Shown here piece by piece: positions 49,300 to 60,950 of a stretch of DNA of 64,000 nt. The notes below the pieces were generated by a model. The model had not been told where the DNA came from, did no database searches, and saw nothing but the letters and a program-made list of their open reading frames with translations. The DNA is from Eutypella sp. D-1 (lineage: Eukaryota; Ascomycota; Sordariomycetes; Xylariales; Diatrypaceae): the NCBI GenBank assembly GCA_023313575.1, contig JAJTTP010000005.1, positions 2,852,001 to 2,916,000 on the forward strand, read 5' to 3'. Each line of letters opens with the position of its first letter. Within the stretch, counting starts at the first letter, position 1. Both the position numbers and the translations under genes were made by a program.

Positions 49300-52200
49300 A
49301 TGGGGTTTCTTGGCATTTACAAGGCCCTTTACGATTATGCGCCACAATCCGAGGGCGAGTTAACCATCAGTGAAGGCGACCTTCTCTATGTACTAGAAAA
49401 GAGCCAAGAGGATGACTGGTGGAAAGCAAAGAAGAAGGCCAGCGCCGACGAGGATGACGAGCCTGTTGGTCTCATCCCGAATAATTACGTTGAAGAGGTA
49501 ATTAATTCATTTATATTCCTGATCTGATCCATCCCCACACACACTTCACACACGCTCACACACGCTCACACACACTCGCTCATATCAGGCCCAACCTGTC
49601 GCCCGAGCCCGTGCCCTTTACGAATATACGAGACAGACCGACGAAGAACTCTCCTTTGCCGAAGATGCCCAGCTACAGATTTACGATACTTCGGATCCCG
49701 ACTGGATTCTTGCCGGGTTCAACCGGGATTATGGCTTCGTTCCCGCCAACTACATTGATATGAGTGACAAGGGAGCCGCTGAACCACAATACGAGCCAGA
49801 GCACGAACCCGAGCCCGAACCCGAACCTGCCGCTGCTCCATCCATACCGCTGCCGCCCCCAACCCTTCCCTCGCGCCCTACCATTCCTGCTCAACGGGAG
49901 CAACCACAAAGCCCACCTCTTCCCGATCGTCATCCTTCGGTAACTGAAACAAGTCCCGTCTCGCCGCCTCCCGGTCCGGCTTCCGCTCTAGCCGGCGTTA
50001 TGCAAGGGAGGGCTGCCTCCTCTGCCTCCTCTGCACAGGTCTCAACACCTCCCCCCATCAAGGTACCCCCGCGCCAGAGACAGTATTCGGAATCCGATGC
50101 CGAGCCAAGTCCTGCACTTCCCGCCCGTCCTAGATCTCAGTCCACCATATCCAACGATCAGTCCATTAAGTCGCCCCCTCCTCCCGAGCGGTCCTCCAGT
50201 CGTTACGACTATAGCAATGAACAGTCCTCTCAGCCTCCCCCTGCTACCGCTTTGGTTCCGGGCGGGTTTCACATGTACAACATTAGCGAGATGGTTTCCG
50301 TCATGGGCAAAAAGAAGAAGATGCCCACGACATTGGGTATCAACCTGAGAACCGGCGTCATCTTGATCGCCTATGAGCGCACTCAAGATGGTCCCACCCA
50401 GGAATGGACGGCCGAGAAGATGACGCATTATTCGAGAGAAGGGAAACACGTTTTCCTAGAGTTAATTCGCCCCAGCAAGAGCATCGACTTCCACGCCGGC
50501 GCCAAGGACACCGCCGAGGAAATTGTGATGGCTCTCGGCGAATTAGCCGGCGCTACCCGGGCCGAGGGCCTGCGTGAGGTTATTCTGGCCGGCACCGGCA
50601 AGAGCAGCCAGAAGAAGGGCAAGGTTCTCTACGACTTCATGGCACAAGGCGATGACGAAGTTACTGTGGCGGCTGGCGATGAGGTGACCGTGATCGACGA
50701 CACCAAGAGTGAAGAGTGGTGGCAGGTTCGCCGTGTCAAGAATGGCCGAGAGGGCGTCGTACCCAGCAGTTACATCGAAGTCATCGACTTCTTACCCCCG
50801 GCACCTGCGTTGTCGGGCACCAGCGCCGGCATGTCCACCGTCGCACAAAATCGACTAGACGAAGAGCGCCTTTTCAAGGAGGCTGTCAAGAGAGACCAGA
50901 AGGCAGCAGAGGTAGGACCTGGAATGCGTTTACCTAAACGGAAGAGTAGTTTGTCAGCTACGGGCAGTGGTAACCATTCTGTTCAACAGCGAAACAAACG
51001 CGAAAACGGTCGATCTGAAGGCAGTCGGTCTCATGGTCAAAAGTCTAGTGAGTTTTGATTCTTCGCTATTTATTGTCGCCGCGATGTGATGCTAATTTGC
51101 TACGGCCACAGAACCTGATATAAATAAGGTCAGAACCTGGACCGACCGGTCCAAGTCTTTCAGCGTCGAGGCACAGTTCATCGGTCTGAAGGATGGGAAG
51201 ATCAACCTTCACAAGATGAACGGCGTCAAGATTGCTGTTCCCATTGCCAAGATGTCCATCGAGGACATCGAGTATGTCGAACGTGTTACGAACAGGTCGC
51301 TCGACGAAGAAAAGCCTCTTTCCGAGGTGAAGCGAGCCAAAGCGGCACAGGCCAGCTCATCCTCGAGGGATGCGTCTAAGATTGGTGCTTCAGTCGAACC
51401 ACCGAAATCCGATTACGACTGGTTCCAGTTCTTCTTGTCCTGCGAGGTCGCGGTCGGGCTCTGTGAACGTTATGCACAGGCGTTTGCTAAGGATTCCATG
51501 GACGAGAGCGTTTTGCCTGATGTTGACGCTACCGTGCTGCGCAATCTCGGCTTGCGGGAAGGTGATATAATCAAAGTCATGCGCTACTTGGATAAAAGGT
51601 TTGGACGCGACACCAAGCGGAAGGGTGGTGACGATGGTGATGGATCGGAAGGGGGTCTATTTTCTGGTCCCGGAGGGACTCTCCGGAACAATACGCGGAA
51701 GGGCCGGCCTTCACCAGCTGTTCAGACCAACGACACCATTGACCCCAAGGCATTCTCCCAACAGAAGGACGGTGATGATTCACCGTCTGCCACAAACCAG
51801 TCCAAGTCCGCCGACAAGAGTGCCAATGGTTTTGACGATGACGCGTGGGAAGTCAAGCCGTCCAAGCAGCCGGCAGCCCAGGCCCAGCCGGCTCCATCTA
51901 CGGAAACCCAGCCGAAACCAGCCGAGCCTCAGCGGCCTCCAACACAGGCTATGCAGGACCTCTCCTTACTCCAGGCACCCCTCGAGCCGACGAAAGTTCA
52001 GCCGACACCCCCGCCACCCCAGCCACAGCCCCAGGCTCAACCACAGGCACAACCGCAAGCTACCGTCCAACCTCAACCTACAGGTGCCTCGCCAGCGTTC
52101 TTCACGGGCCTCGGCCAGCCGCAGAACGGGATACAGCCTATGCCTACGGGCTCAGTGGCGCCGGCTCAACCGCTCAACCTCGGCCTCGGGAGCCGGCAGA

Positions 52201-52981
52201 GGCCAACACCGCCGCAGATGACGGGAACACAAGGTGCGCTCATGCCGCCTCCACCGTCGCGCCCATTGTCAGCACCGCAGTCAGCGCAGCAAAGCGGCTT
52301 CGCGCCACCACCGTTGCAGCCTCAGATGACGGGCATTGCGCCCCCGGGACAGAGCCTGAACGAAATAAATCAACAACGGGCGCAGCAACAATACATGAGT
52401 GGATTCCAACCACAGCCGACTGGGCAAGGCATGATGCCATACAATACGGGTGCCAACATTGGCTTCGGGGCCCCGCAGTTTATGCAGCCAATGATGACGG
52501 GAGCGCCGCAGATGCAGAGTCCGTTTAGCGACCCGCGGCCCCAGCAGTTCGCTCCCCTCCAAACCCAGCCCACCGGTTTCAATGCCGTCCCGCAGTTCCC
52601 GCAGCAAACCGGCGTCAACTCCTTCCTACCGGCACCGCTTGAACCGCAGCGAACCAGTATGCCCCCGCTGCAGCAGCCTCAGCAGACGGGCTTCGGCGGT
52701 GTCGGGCAGAGTTTCAGCCCCAACCCCAACTTGAACAGCACAAACTCCCTTCCGCCGCCTGTCACGCCCCTCCAACCACAGAAGACAGGCCCCGCACCCC
52801 CCGTCCGTTTCGGTGTTTCGGACAAAATCGCGCCCCAGCCGACCGGCCGGCGTGCCAACTTATCACAAGCCAGTAAGTACCCTCCATCTGTTTGTCCTAA
52901 CTCAAATTTCCATAGGACATCCGCATTTGTACCAGATTCTAACTACTCTTCACAGCTCCACAAAACCCCTTTGGCTTCTAA
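49300..52981 (+). CDS. sla1: Actin-cytoskeleton and endocytosis adaptor Sla1
   Basis: Sla1 links cargo, clathrin and actin regulators at endocytic patches. Exons 49300-49497, 49589-51047, 51112-52872 and 52956-52981 close in frame to 1147 residues. SH3 domains lie at about 5-65 (KALYDYAPQSEGEL), 70-125 (ARALYEYTRQTDEEL) and 410-465 (GKVLYDFMAQGDDEV). SHD1 is at about 560-615 (RTWTDRSKSFSVEAQF, DGKINLHKMNGVKIAVP) and the SAM-like SHD2 at about 654-720 (YDWFQFFLSCEVAVGLCERY). The C-terminal third carries the PQxTG-type repeats (for example PLQPQMTG, QPQPTG) that Prk1-family kinases phosphorylate in yeast. The last 26-bp exon encodes TPQNPFGF, the conserved end. If the last intron is retained, the frame stays open to 53279. 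Confidence 0.95.
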
Positions 52982-54506
52982 GCTCATGACCGGGGCCGGT
53001 TTGGCTTTGGGTGTATGCGTAGAGGCCCTGCACGCCCTGTTTGGGAAGCCTGGGCGGTTCCTAGATAGCGCCGAGATAGGGCGTTCCGATATCTTAGCTG
53101 TCCGCGCTATACAAACGAGGAGCTTCACTGTCGCTGTTCTTCCCACCATTACCTCGTTTCTATCCGTTGTCGCCTCTACGGATGGCTTACGATGGCATCA
53201 CGACAAAACTTGCCATCAGAGCGAGTCCTGGGTCTGGCTTCCTGTTATGTGGTGGCAGTCCGTATTAGAGAGAGTGTAGGTCAGCTTTTTGTTCAGAGTC
53301 CAGCCCTGCGGCAGTGTACAAGCTCGTTTGATTTGGGCCGGGAGGCGGGGACAGGTAATGGGGGTAGGGATAGGGATGAGAGCGGTCGTCGTTGTTACTA
53401 TTGGACAGAAGCAGAAGGATTGATCCGAAGCGGCTGGCTATAGAAGATGCAGCAGCCTTCATGGGTGGATGGATGGGTGGATGTATATTCGTCACCGAAG
53501 AACTTTTCACAGGAAGTGACAAGATATTATTGATTGTTGTCGTGTTGTGCCTCGGACTACTATTACTACTACCATATTAATCCCTGTGGATTCCTTGAAC
53601 ATATATATGGACATATATATAGTTACATACATAGCCTTCGCGACGTAATCTGTTTATATATATACGTATATTCTATGCATTTTCCCGCTCTTCCTGCCGC
53701 ATGGTATCCCCTGATCTTCTCGAGTAAAGCATTCCGAGACCGGTGATAACTACCTAGGGACATAGGATGATAGGGCTCGCAAAAAATAATACTATAAAAG
53801 AATAACAACGCATTTCATGATTCATCTAACTAGCCATAGAAATGTAGAAGTGTGACCCGACGAGACCCGCTTACGCTGGAGTGATAAGGGGGAGGGAGGG
53901 GCAACATTGGGTGGATGCAGGTCAGAGCAAAAAATCAATTCATTATATGGTCTCGTACGGCATATATATATATATTCATCATATACGGGCTTTGAGCATC
54001 ATCCGTCCTATGGGCTCCGGCCCGGGCCATTAGAAGATCCATCCTGTCAAAAAAGCCGGGCACGGGGCGCAAACCCACAACTCACTACCAGGCAGTAGCC
54101 GGTAGTAGTCGCACTATGCGTGGTCGGGAGCTGTGCTGTTTGCCTACCTCCTTTAATGACCACTTACATGTGCCGCCTAAGGTCGCGCAAACTTCCACTT
54201 AGCAGCGGGTAGCTCTGCGACTTCTCGACCCCATCCATCTACTTTGAACATCGCGTGTTCGAGCCCTCACGTATCTACTGGAAACACGGGGTGTGGTGTT
54301 CGGGCCCGGGAGTAGGTCGGGCCCTACCCTGAAAGCAGGGATGTAGGTAAGGGGTTACGTAGATAGGCAGGTAGCCCCTCAATGGTAACTAATGGCGGTC
54401 CATCCTGAATCAAAGGGATCTGCCTAGCGGAGCCGAGTATACGGAACGGCTAAGGACGTTGACCATAAGACTGTCGTCATGGTCATAAACTGGATTGGGT
54501 GGGAGA
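52982..54506. other. Convergent spacer between sla1 and the TLC gene
   Basis: The 1.5 kb holds sla1 3' sequence, a GGATGGGTGGAT repeat near 53463-53482, TA-rich runs near 53600-53690 and 53962-53975, and the 22-nt sequence shared with 43688-43711. A GTTCGAGCC word near 54247 resembles a tRNA B-box, but no tRNA folds there. No gene is seen. Confidence 0.5.
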
Positions 54507-55692
54507 TCAGGTGGGAGGTGGCGTCTCCGTTTCTTCCCCGTCGAGCAGGGCATCGAGGGTACCGCGACGCGGGCGCAACTTGAACTCAGCAGCAGAGCCA
54601 TCTACGCCGGTAGTCACACCTTTGGTCTCTTCCACGTCCTTGATCTCGGCCGGTTCCTCCTTGGGCGGGGCGTCTTTCTTCTTGGGATCGAAGCGCTTGC
54701 GTACGGCATCAATCATTTTAAAGAACCAGTAGAAGTTCAGCGAGTTCAAGGTCATGTTGCTCCCGACGTAGATGGCAGCCAGCCACCAGGGCACACCGGT
54801 AGAGGCTGTAACGTATTGCATCGTCGATGAGTACTGAGTCGGCAAGGTAGCGTTGTGACCATCGTGCAGTGGCGTCGTGAGTGATAGAACAGTCGGCTCA
54901 TTATGTAAACCAGTCCAGATGTCCCGGGCGACGAGAAAGGACTGGTAGGTGCCCCAGACCAGGCGGCAGGAGAAGAAGGTGGCGATGAGGGCGATACCAT
55001 TGTATAGCTGGGGTTTAGTACCGGTCATGCCAAGTTTGTCGAAGAACCAGTGGATATTGAGGAAGGGAGAAGAGAGCTCCCAGAGAATGAAGTTGCAGCT
55101 ATAGTAGTTGACGAATGGACGCTAGAAGAGTAGGAGATCGGACAAGGTCAGAAGAGCAACAAGGAACAAAGAAGCGGGACAGAAGGGGAAGAGCAAAGAG
55201 AAGACTTACGAAGCCAAAGGAATAGACGAGCAGAGCACTAACGGCGTGGGCAAGCATACCGAGGCCAAATATATCGATGTTGGAGGCAGTGATGATCAGA
55301 TCCCAGAGGAAGTAACCAGCAGCCAGAGCCTGAACCATGGCGGAAGCACCGTCGTATCCCCAGATGCGTTCCTGCCAGTCCATTTGGGCCAGTTCATCGT
55401 CGACGAGCAAGACCCATAGTGCTATAATGTTGATAGTAGTACTCTGGACAAGGGAGACGACGTGGACGTCCCAGTTCAACCTCTTCCTCCTAGACAGAGC
55501 GTTGTATTGGGCAGGGAACAACCAATTGGAGAGGAGGGGGGATATGACGCGGCCGACAAGCTGATAGAAGGCGGCTATTAGGACTATCTCATGGATATGA
55601 AGAGGAAGGGTAGGTAGGTTGAAATAGTCGGCCCATGGTTGGACAGCTTTAGTGAGAGCCGGTATTGGCGGGATGGGAAATGGATCCTTCAT
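54507..55692 (-). CDS. TLC-domain membrane protein (TMEM56/TLCD4-like)
   Basis: Two exons, 55692-55210 and 55121-54507, join in frame to 365 residues. The join reads VYSFGFRPFVNYYSCNFILW, then ELSSPFLNIHWFFDKLG, which is characteristic of the TRAM-LAG1-CLN8 family. At least six hydrophobic segments are seen, and the motif GYFLWDLIITASNID matches the family. The C-terminus after about residue 290 is hydrophilic with KKKDAPPKEEPAE, so it is probably cytosolic. Relatives act in the ER or plasma membrane in lipid handling, but the reaction is unknown for this branch and no ceramide-synthase motif (HXXXXHH type) is evident. It is divergent from cog8. Confidence 0.88.
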
Positions 55693-56966
55693 GAGGACGG
55701 TAGGATACTGATTAATTAATTAATAATAGGGGAGGGGGATGATGATGGTGATGATAATGATGATGAGGTGGGTGGGCTCGTTGTTGAGAAGGCGTGTATT
55801 ATAAAGTAGACGGCCTGTTGAATTAGAGGGGAGGGAGGGGAGGGAAGGCGAGTGAGTGCGTGGACTTGGGACTTGGGGGAGAAAGAGGCCGCGCAAAGAC
55901 AAGACAAGACACGACGAGACGAGGAAAGACGAGATAATCCTACTTGACTGGATTTGTTCAAGTTGTAATTAGAGAAAAAGAGAAGGAACGGAAGACAGAG
56001 AGAGAGAAAGGAGAGAAAGCATGCGGATGTTTAGCTTAAATACGACCTCGGGAATGACCTTAATGAAGTATAATTATTTTATAGGTAGCTAAGGAAAGGA
56101 AAAGGCCAGTAGAAAGAAAAAAATAAGAGAAACCGGAATAAGGTCAGCTGCTAGACTTTATTCCTTCATTCTTCATACGGGAGTTGTTTTTTGGGAAGTT
56201 CCAAGTGTTCGTGACTTTAGGTGATCAGCGGCAGGTAGGTAGGTACACTTGAGCAACTCTGTTGGGGGAGTTTCATCATTAGGTACACAGTACTTATTTT
56301 GGGTAGTATTTATGTATATGAATAGTACTCAAGTACCTACCTAGGTAGAGATAGTAGGGAAAAGCTGGAAATGGGTGGTATCCGGTCTAACACTGCTAGC
56401 ACCTTTAGATACCTAGGTACCTAAGATCTAGGTAGTCAATACTTCCAAGGTTTACACTAAACTCTGGCTCCAGGGCCCCTTACCAAGACAGGCTCACTAA
56501 AAACTGTCAGCTTGTGACGCAACCTTGTCCAGGTCCAGGTGTTGCTGTATGGAAGGCCTCGAGACCACCTGCAAAAGAAATGGAGGGACCCTTCAGCCTT
56601 TGACATGTGTACAACTGCATACAGTGTACGCATGTAGCCACTTTATATGCATTGCTTCGATACTTTCATATTTCAACATTTCCAGAGAATAAATGTCAAC
56701 CTTGGAAAAGGCCACATGATAAATCACGTCCAGTCGAAAGTCGAGCGCCCGGTTCTAGAAAGCTGCGGTCGCATTCTTCGTCTCTGGAGAAAGAGAACCG
56801 TAAACCATAAAATCGTTTGCAGTGTTGCCGTGGTAGGCCAAGCCATACTGATAACTGGTCTTGTCGTCCGGTGACAGAGTCCCACGGTCCCACCACACCA
56901 ATACCATCATTATTACCCAGGTAGATATCATCACCGCCACCACTACCGCGCAACGCAACGGTCCTC
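55693..56966. other. Divergent spacer between TLC gene and cog8
   Basis: Two promoters are expected in this 1.27 kb. It holds an ATGATGATG/GATGG-rich patch at 55737-55770, purine-rich stretches at 55975-56010, and TACCTA/TAGGTA words at about 56235-56245, 56333-56348 and 56408-56435. No gene is seen. Confidence 0.5.
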
Positions 56967-58385
56967 ATGGCCGACCTACTTTATGAGCTGTTGGCGCAGC
57001 CAACGCCAACAGCTCTGGGTATCCACCAAAATGATGATCATGGAAGCCATACCCCCTCTCAGGGGGCTACCCAGGGGGCTACATCTCATCCTGATCCCTC
57101 TGCCATCGAGTACCTCTCCAAACTCGCATCTATGCCCCTATCCCAAGTTGAGCACACTGAGCAACAATCACTGGCTCAATCCTCACACTCCCTTCTACTT
57201 TCACTACAAGCCCTCTCAAAACGCTCCCACCGTTCCATCATCGGTTCCGCATCTCATCATTCCAACCTTAGTACCGCTCTTCCCCTTCTCGCAACATCAA
57301 CTGCCGACCTATCCAGCGCCATCCCCAAGCTGGACAATGAGGCTGTGCGGTTTTCAAGCACTTACAATAAGTCGGCGGAGAACCAACTTCTCGATTCCCG
57401 AAAAAAAGCCTTGTTGTTGTCACGGAACATTGAGCGCTTGGTCGATGTGCTTGAACTCCCTACTCTGTTATCAAGCGCTGTTACCACTGGTGCTTCCACA
57501 TCCGCCGCCAACTATACATCCGCCCTAGATCTCAACGCACATATCCGACGCCTTCACGCACTCTACGTTGAGTCGCCCTTGGTCAATTCCGTGTCGATTC
57601 AGGCCGACGAGGCCATGCAGACCATGGCCGGCAATCTAATCTCCAGCTTGCGTTCTCCTGGTTTGAAACTGGCCTCCGCTCTAAGGACTACCAGCTGGCT
57701 AAGGAGGGTCATGCCCGAACTGGACCCCACTGGTCCTACCGGTAACGGTGGGGGGCTAGGAGCCCTCTTCCTCGTCTGTCGCCTGTCGACCCTGGTTAAC
57801 ATGTTAAGCGCTCTCGAGCCGCTTCGCGAGCTAGCAGACCAAGAAAGGTTACGTCAGCAGCAGCAGAAGCAGAAGCAGCAGTCAGGAGCGGCGGGGAGCG
57901 CGTGGTCCGGGGGGCAGCAGTCCGAACGTTATCTCAAGCGCTACATAGAAATCTTCAGAGAACAGAGCTTTGCCATAGTGTCTATGTTCCGGAGTATATT
58001 CCCCAGTTCCTCCACGGCCCGGGATGCACAGGGCGGCGCCCAAGATACCGGCCCAGAAGACCCATTCCAGCCGCTACCGTCGGCTCTGTCGACGTTTCCC
58101 CTCCATCTCGTCAACATGCTCATGGAGACCCTACGGCGGTACCTACCAAATGTCAAGGACCAGCCAACACGAGACAGTCTCCTGACTCAAGTTCTCTACT
58201 GTGCCGGTAGTCTTGGCCGCCTCGGAGGAGACTTCGGCGTCTTGCTAGCAAGCGTGGATGTAGGGGACGAGGCAGAAGCCGAGTGGGTTGAGGTGGTAAA
58301 ACGACATCGACTTATGGCCGGGCGCCTCGAGTCGATTGTCGGAGCAAAGGATAGACATACGCCAGAGCTTCCAACAGAAGCGTGA
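56967..58385 (+). CDS. cog8: Conserved oligomeric Golgi complex subunit 8 (COG8)
   Basis: COG8 belongs to lobe B of the COG tether that retains Golgi enzymes by retrograde traffic. A single exon encodes 472 residues. After a variable start, helical segments characteristic of the Dor1/COG8 family follow: EYLSKLASMPLSQV, ENQLLDSRKKALLLSRNIER, LDVLELP-type VDVLELPTLL, HIRRLHALYVESPLVNSV, LRTTSWLRRVMPEL and ALFLVCRLSTLVNML. A Gln-rich patch QQQQKQKQQ lies near residue 300. The C-terminus has PLHLVNMLMETLRRYLPNV and VLYCAGSLGRLGGDFGVLLA. The length is shorter than the human subunit but usual for filamentous fungi. A perfect 7-bp stem with a 9-nt loop lies at 58423-58445, just after the stop. Confidence 0.88.
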   Translation: MADLLYELLAQPTPTALGIHQNDDHGSHTPSQGATQGATSHPDPSAIEYLSKLASMPLSQVEHTEQQSLAQSSHSLLLSLQALSKRSHRSIIGSASHHSNLSTALPLLATSTADLSSAIPKLDNEAVRFSSTYNKSAENQLLDSRKKALLLSRNIERLVDVLELPTLLSSAVTTGASTSAANYTSALDLNAHIRRLHALYVESPLVNSVSIQADEAMQTMAGNLISSLRSPGLKLASALRTTSWLRRVMPELDPTGPTGNGGGLGALFLVCRLSTLVNMLSALEPLRELADQERLRQQQQKQKQQSGAAGSAWSGGQQSERYLKRYIEIFREQSFAIVSMFRSIFPSSSTARDAQGGAQDTGPEDPFQPLPSALSTFPLHLVNMLMETLRRYLPNVKDQPTRDSLLTQVLYCAGSLGRLGGDFGVLLASVDVGDEAEAEWVEVVKRHRLMAGRLESIVGAKDRHTPELPTEA

Positions 58386-59316
58386 TGTGGGCTATGAAGT
58401 AGATTGATGAGTTATAACAAATCCCACGATGCCTTTCTTCGTGGGAGTCGTGGTTTAACGGCTTGCTACGCCAGGAGCGAGAGCCAGCACGTATCGTCAA
58501 GATTAATCAATTGAAAGCAAATACCTAAGGGGGTCGGTCGCCTACACCGTGAAGTTGAGCGATAAGTGGTATTTGGCGACAATTCCTCATATTAAGTTAA
58601 CGTTTTATGGAAGCTCAATAAAAACCATCGAAGAAGTTAAAGGCCAATATATCTTCACACCTAAAAACGACAAACCCTCTTGTGATTAACCTAGTTACTT
58701 TACCCCTTAAAGCTAAACTCTATAAATTGTCAATTGCAAGCCTACTTGCGCAGTTATGACATCAGCGTGTTCGGCCACAACAAAGGCCGACAGTGCCGCG
58801 CTGCACTAGACTATTTTATAGCAGACTAGAGCTCTAAAGTCAGCAGCTGGAGTGTGAAATGAGAGCCTCAACTTTGAATGGATCCGCCCCCTCCTCCGTC
58901 TCGTCCCGCTCTATCCCACTCAACAACATTTACGACATCAAACTCAGGAACTGGATAGATCCACGGGCGGTCGGCTAATTATACTAAGTCCGGACTCTGA
59001 CCACCAACATAATGGAAACCATGAGCCCCGCATAAGCAGCTAACGACTCCTGCGTGCCTGAAGTCGAACACCCTGTGACCAACGAGAAGAAGAATTTGGT
59101 GCTTCACTACTCAAGGCGCTTCGCAGTGCTGCTGCGCTCGGGCATGGTTCAAGCGCCTCACATATTCAAGACGGATGCGCTAGGCCCAAGAAGACTGCTC
59201 GGGAACTTTAGCACATCCTTATCCGGTCTGTCTGTCTGACTGTCTATCTGGGCTGAAGGTCAAGCCAAAACTACCAGGGAGGAAGATTCGAGGGGGTTAA
59301 CCCCATCCGAGTCGAA
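58386..59316. other. Spacer between cog8 and hem25
   Basis: The 930 bp hold cog8 3' sequence and the hem25 promoter. A perfect inverted repeat CCCACGA / TCGTGGG with a 9-nt loop is at 58423-58445. The AT-rich centre (58560-58740) has no coding frame. Confidence 0.5.
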
Positions 59317-60475
59317 ATGTCGACAGCTGCCCCTCGCGGCGGTGGCAGGTCTTCGGGTTCCTCGTCGTGTAAGTAGAAGAAGGAAACCTTCGTTCCGTCC
59401 AGCTAGCCACCTTTTATCCAGACAGGGCCGTAGGTGTATACTGGCTGACATTCTTCCTTTTCTCGCCCGGCTCCACCAACCAGCCTACTACCACTTTGCA
59501 GCCGGTCTAGGCGCTGGGGTATTCGGGGCTGTGCTCCTGCAGCCGATCGACCTGCTCAAGACGCGTGTGCAGCAGTCGGGCTCGCACTCCATCGCGTCCG
59601 CGGTGCGGGACATCGCCGCGTCGCCAAACGTGCTGTCGGCATTCTGGCGGGGCACCGTCCCCTCCGCCCTACGCACCGGCTTCGGCTCCGCCATCTACTT
59701 CACCTCCCTCAACACCATCCGCCAGCACGCCGCCTCCTCACTCCCGCTAGCTAATACCGCGGCTACGGGGCCGGCGGCGACGCCTGACGGCGCAGCGCGC
59801 CACTCCTCTTCCCTGCCGGAGCTCTCGAACACCGCGAACCTCCTAGCGGGCGCGACGGCCCGCGCCTTCGCCGGCTTCATCCTCATGCCCCTGACCGTCA
59901 TCAAGGTGCGCTACGAGTCCAACCTGTACTCGTACCGGTCCATCGCCGGCGCCGCCCGAGACATCTACCGGACGGAGCGGCTGGCCGGGTTCTTCGCCGG
60001 CTTCGGCGCCACAGCTGCCCGCGATGCCCCCTACGCCGGGCTCTACGTCCTCACGTACGAGCAGTTCAAGAAGCGGCTCAGCGCGCTATGCGATGACAGC
60101 CGCAGCGACGGGAGAAGCGGTGAGGGAGGAGGAGGAGGGATGAGGAGCTCGCTGGCGGCGACGATCAACTTCGGGTCGGGGGCGCTGGCGGGGGCGACGT
60201 GCTCATTCGCGTCGAACCCGTTTGACGCCGTGAAGACGCGCATCCAGCTGCAGCCCCAGCGGTATCGGAATACGGCGCACGCGGCGCGCCGCATGGTCAC
60301 CGAGGAGGGCATCCGCTCCCTCTACGACGGCCTCGCCCTCCGCATGGCCCGCAAGGCCCTGAGCTCCGCCCTCGCCTGGATGCTCTACGAGGAACTCGTC
60401 CGCAGGGCCGAGTCCACCTTCAGCAGTACTGGTGGCCGTCGCGCCACCGCCGCCACCGCTGATCGGCATATATGA
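59317..60475 (+). CDS. hem25: Mitochondrial glycine carrier Hem25 (SLC25A38)
   Basis: The carrier brings glycine into mitochondria for the first step of heme synthesis. Exons 59317-59368 and 59484-60475 join in frame to 347 residues ([10 protein letters not shown], then [12 protein letters not shown]). Skipping the intron instead would give an extended N-terminus that lacks family similarity. Three mitochondrial-carrier repeats are visible with signatures [23 protein letters not shown] and [11 protein letters not shown]; the PLTVIK form in repeat 2 is typical of the SLC25A38 group. A low-complexity loop ([20 protein letters not shown]) lies between repeats 1 and 2, and a Gly-rich loop (GEGGGGGM) between 2 and 3. 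The intron (115 bp) has a GGCTGAC branch-like site. Confidence 0.94.
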
Positions 60476-60950
60476 ATATACGAACAAAGAACTAATTGGG
60501 CATTCGACGGAAATAGAGACTAATTGCTCACTCACCTCATCATATCTCTCGGGCGAATCATATCTAGGTGGGTGATTTGTTGGAGATAATCCCCCTTGTG
60601 ATATGGGCCTGGATGCATTTATATACGGCGCATATGGGGACATGTATCAACAGTATTATAAAAGCTCTCTCTTCATCCAGATTTTTTCTCCCCATTTTCC
60701 ATTCTTAGGAGGGCTCTTCTCACCTTTGCATCTCGTGATTTCACGGGCCAGCTTGTCGAAGACATCATGCGCACGTACATAAATGGTCTACTCATTATTC
60801 ATTGATCTACCTCCATGGTATATTCGCAAAAATCCTATGTGCGCAACTAGATTCTGCCTGGTATATTCCCCTGTATCGTCAAATTCCCGAGATGAGCGGA
60901 GAAAATACCCTCGCCAACCACCCTTCTTGATTCCTTCACGACTGCCCCAC
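60476..60950. other. Short convergent spacer
   Basis: The 475 bp lie between two stop codons and should be 3' untranslated sequence of hem25 and the DUF8035-type gene. Nothing else is seen. Confidence 0.4.

Noticed and set aside
51216..53279. Sla1 exon read as ending at 53279
   Set aside because: A good GTAAGT donor and CACAG acceptor restore the conserved TPQNPFGF end at 52981; the longer frame needs intron retention.
54200..54265. Possible tRNA (GTTCGAGCC B-box word)
   Set aside because: The T-stem and acceptor stem do not pair and no A-box sits at the right distance.
59342..59483. Unspliced N-terminus of the glycine carrier
   Set aside because: It reads through a GTAAGT...CCAG intron and has no family similarity; the spliced ATG at 59317 fits.
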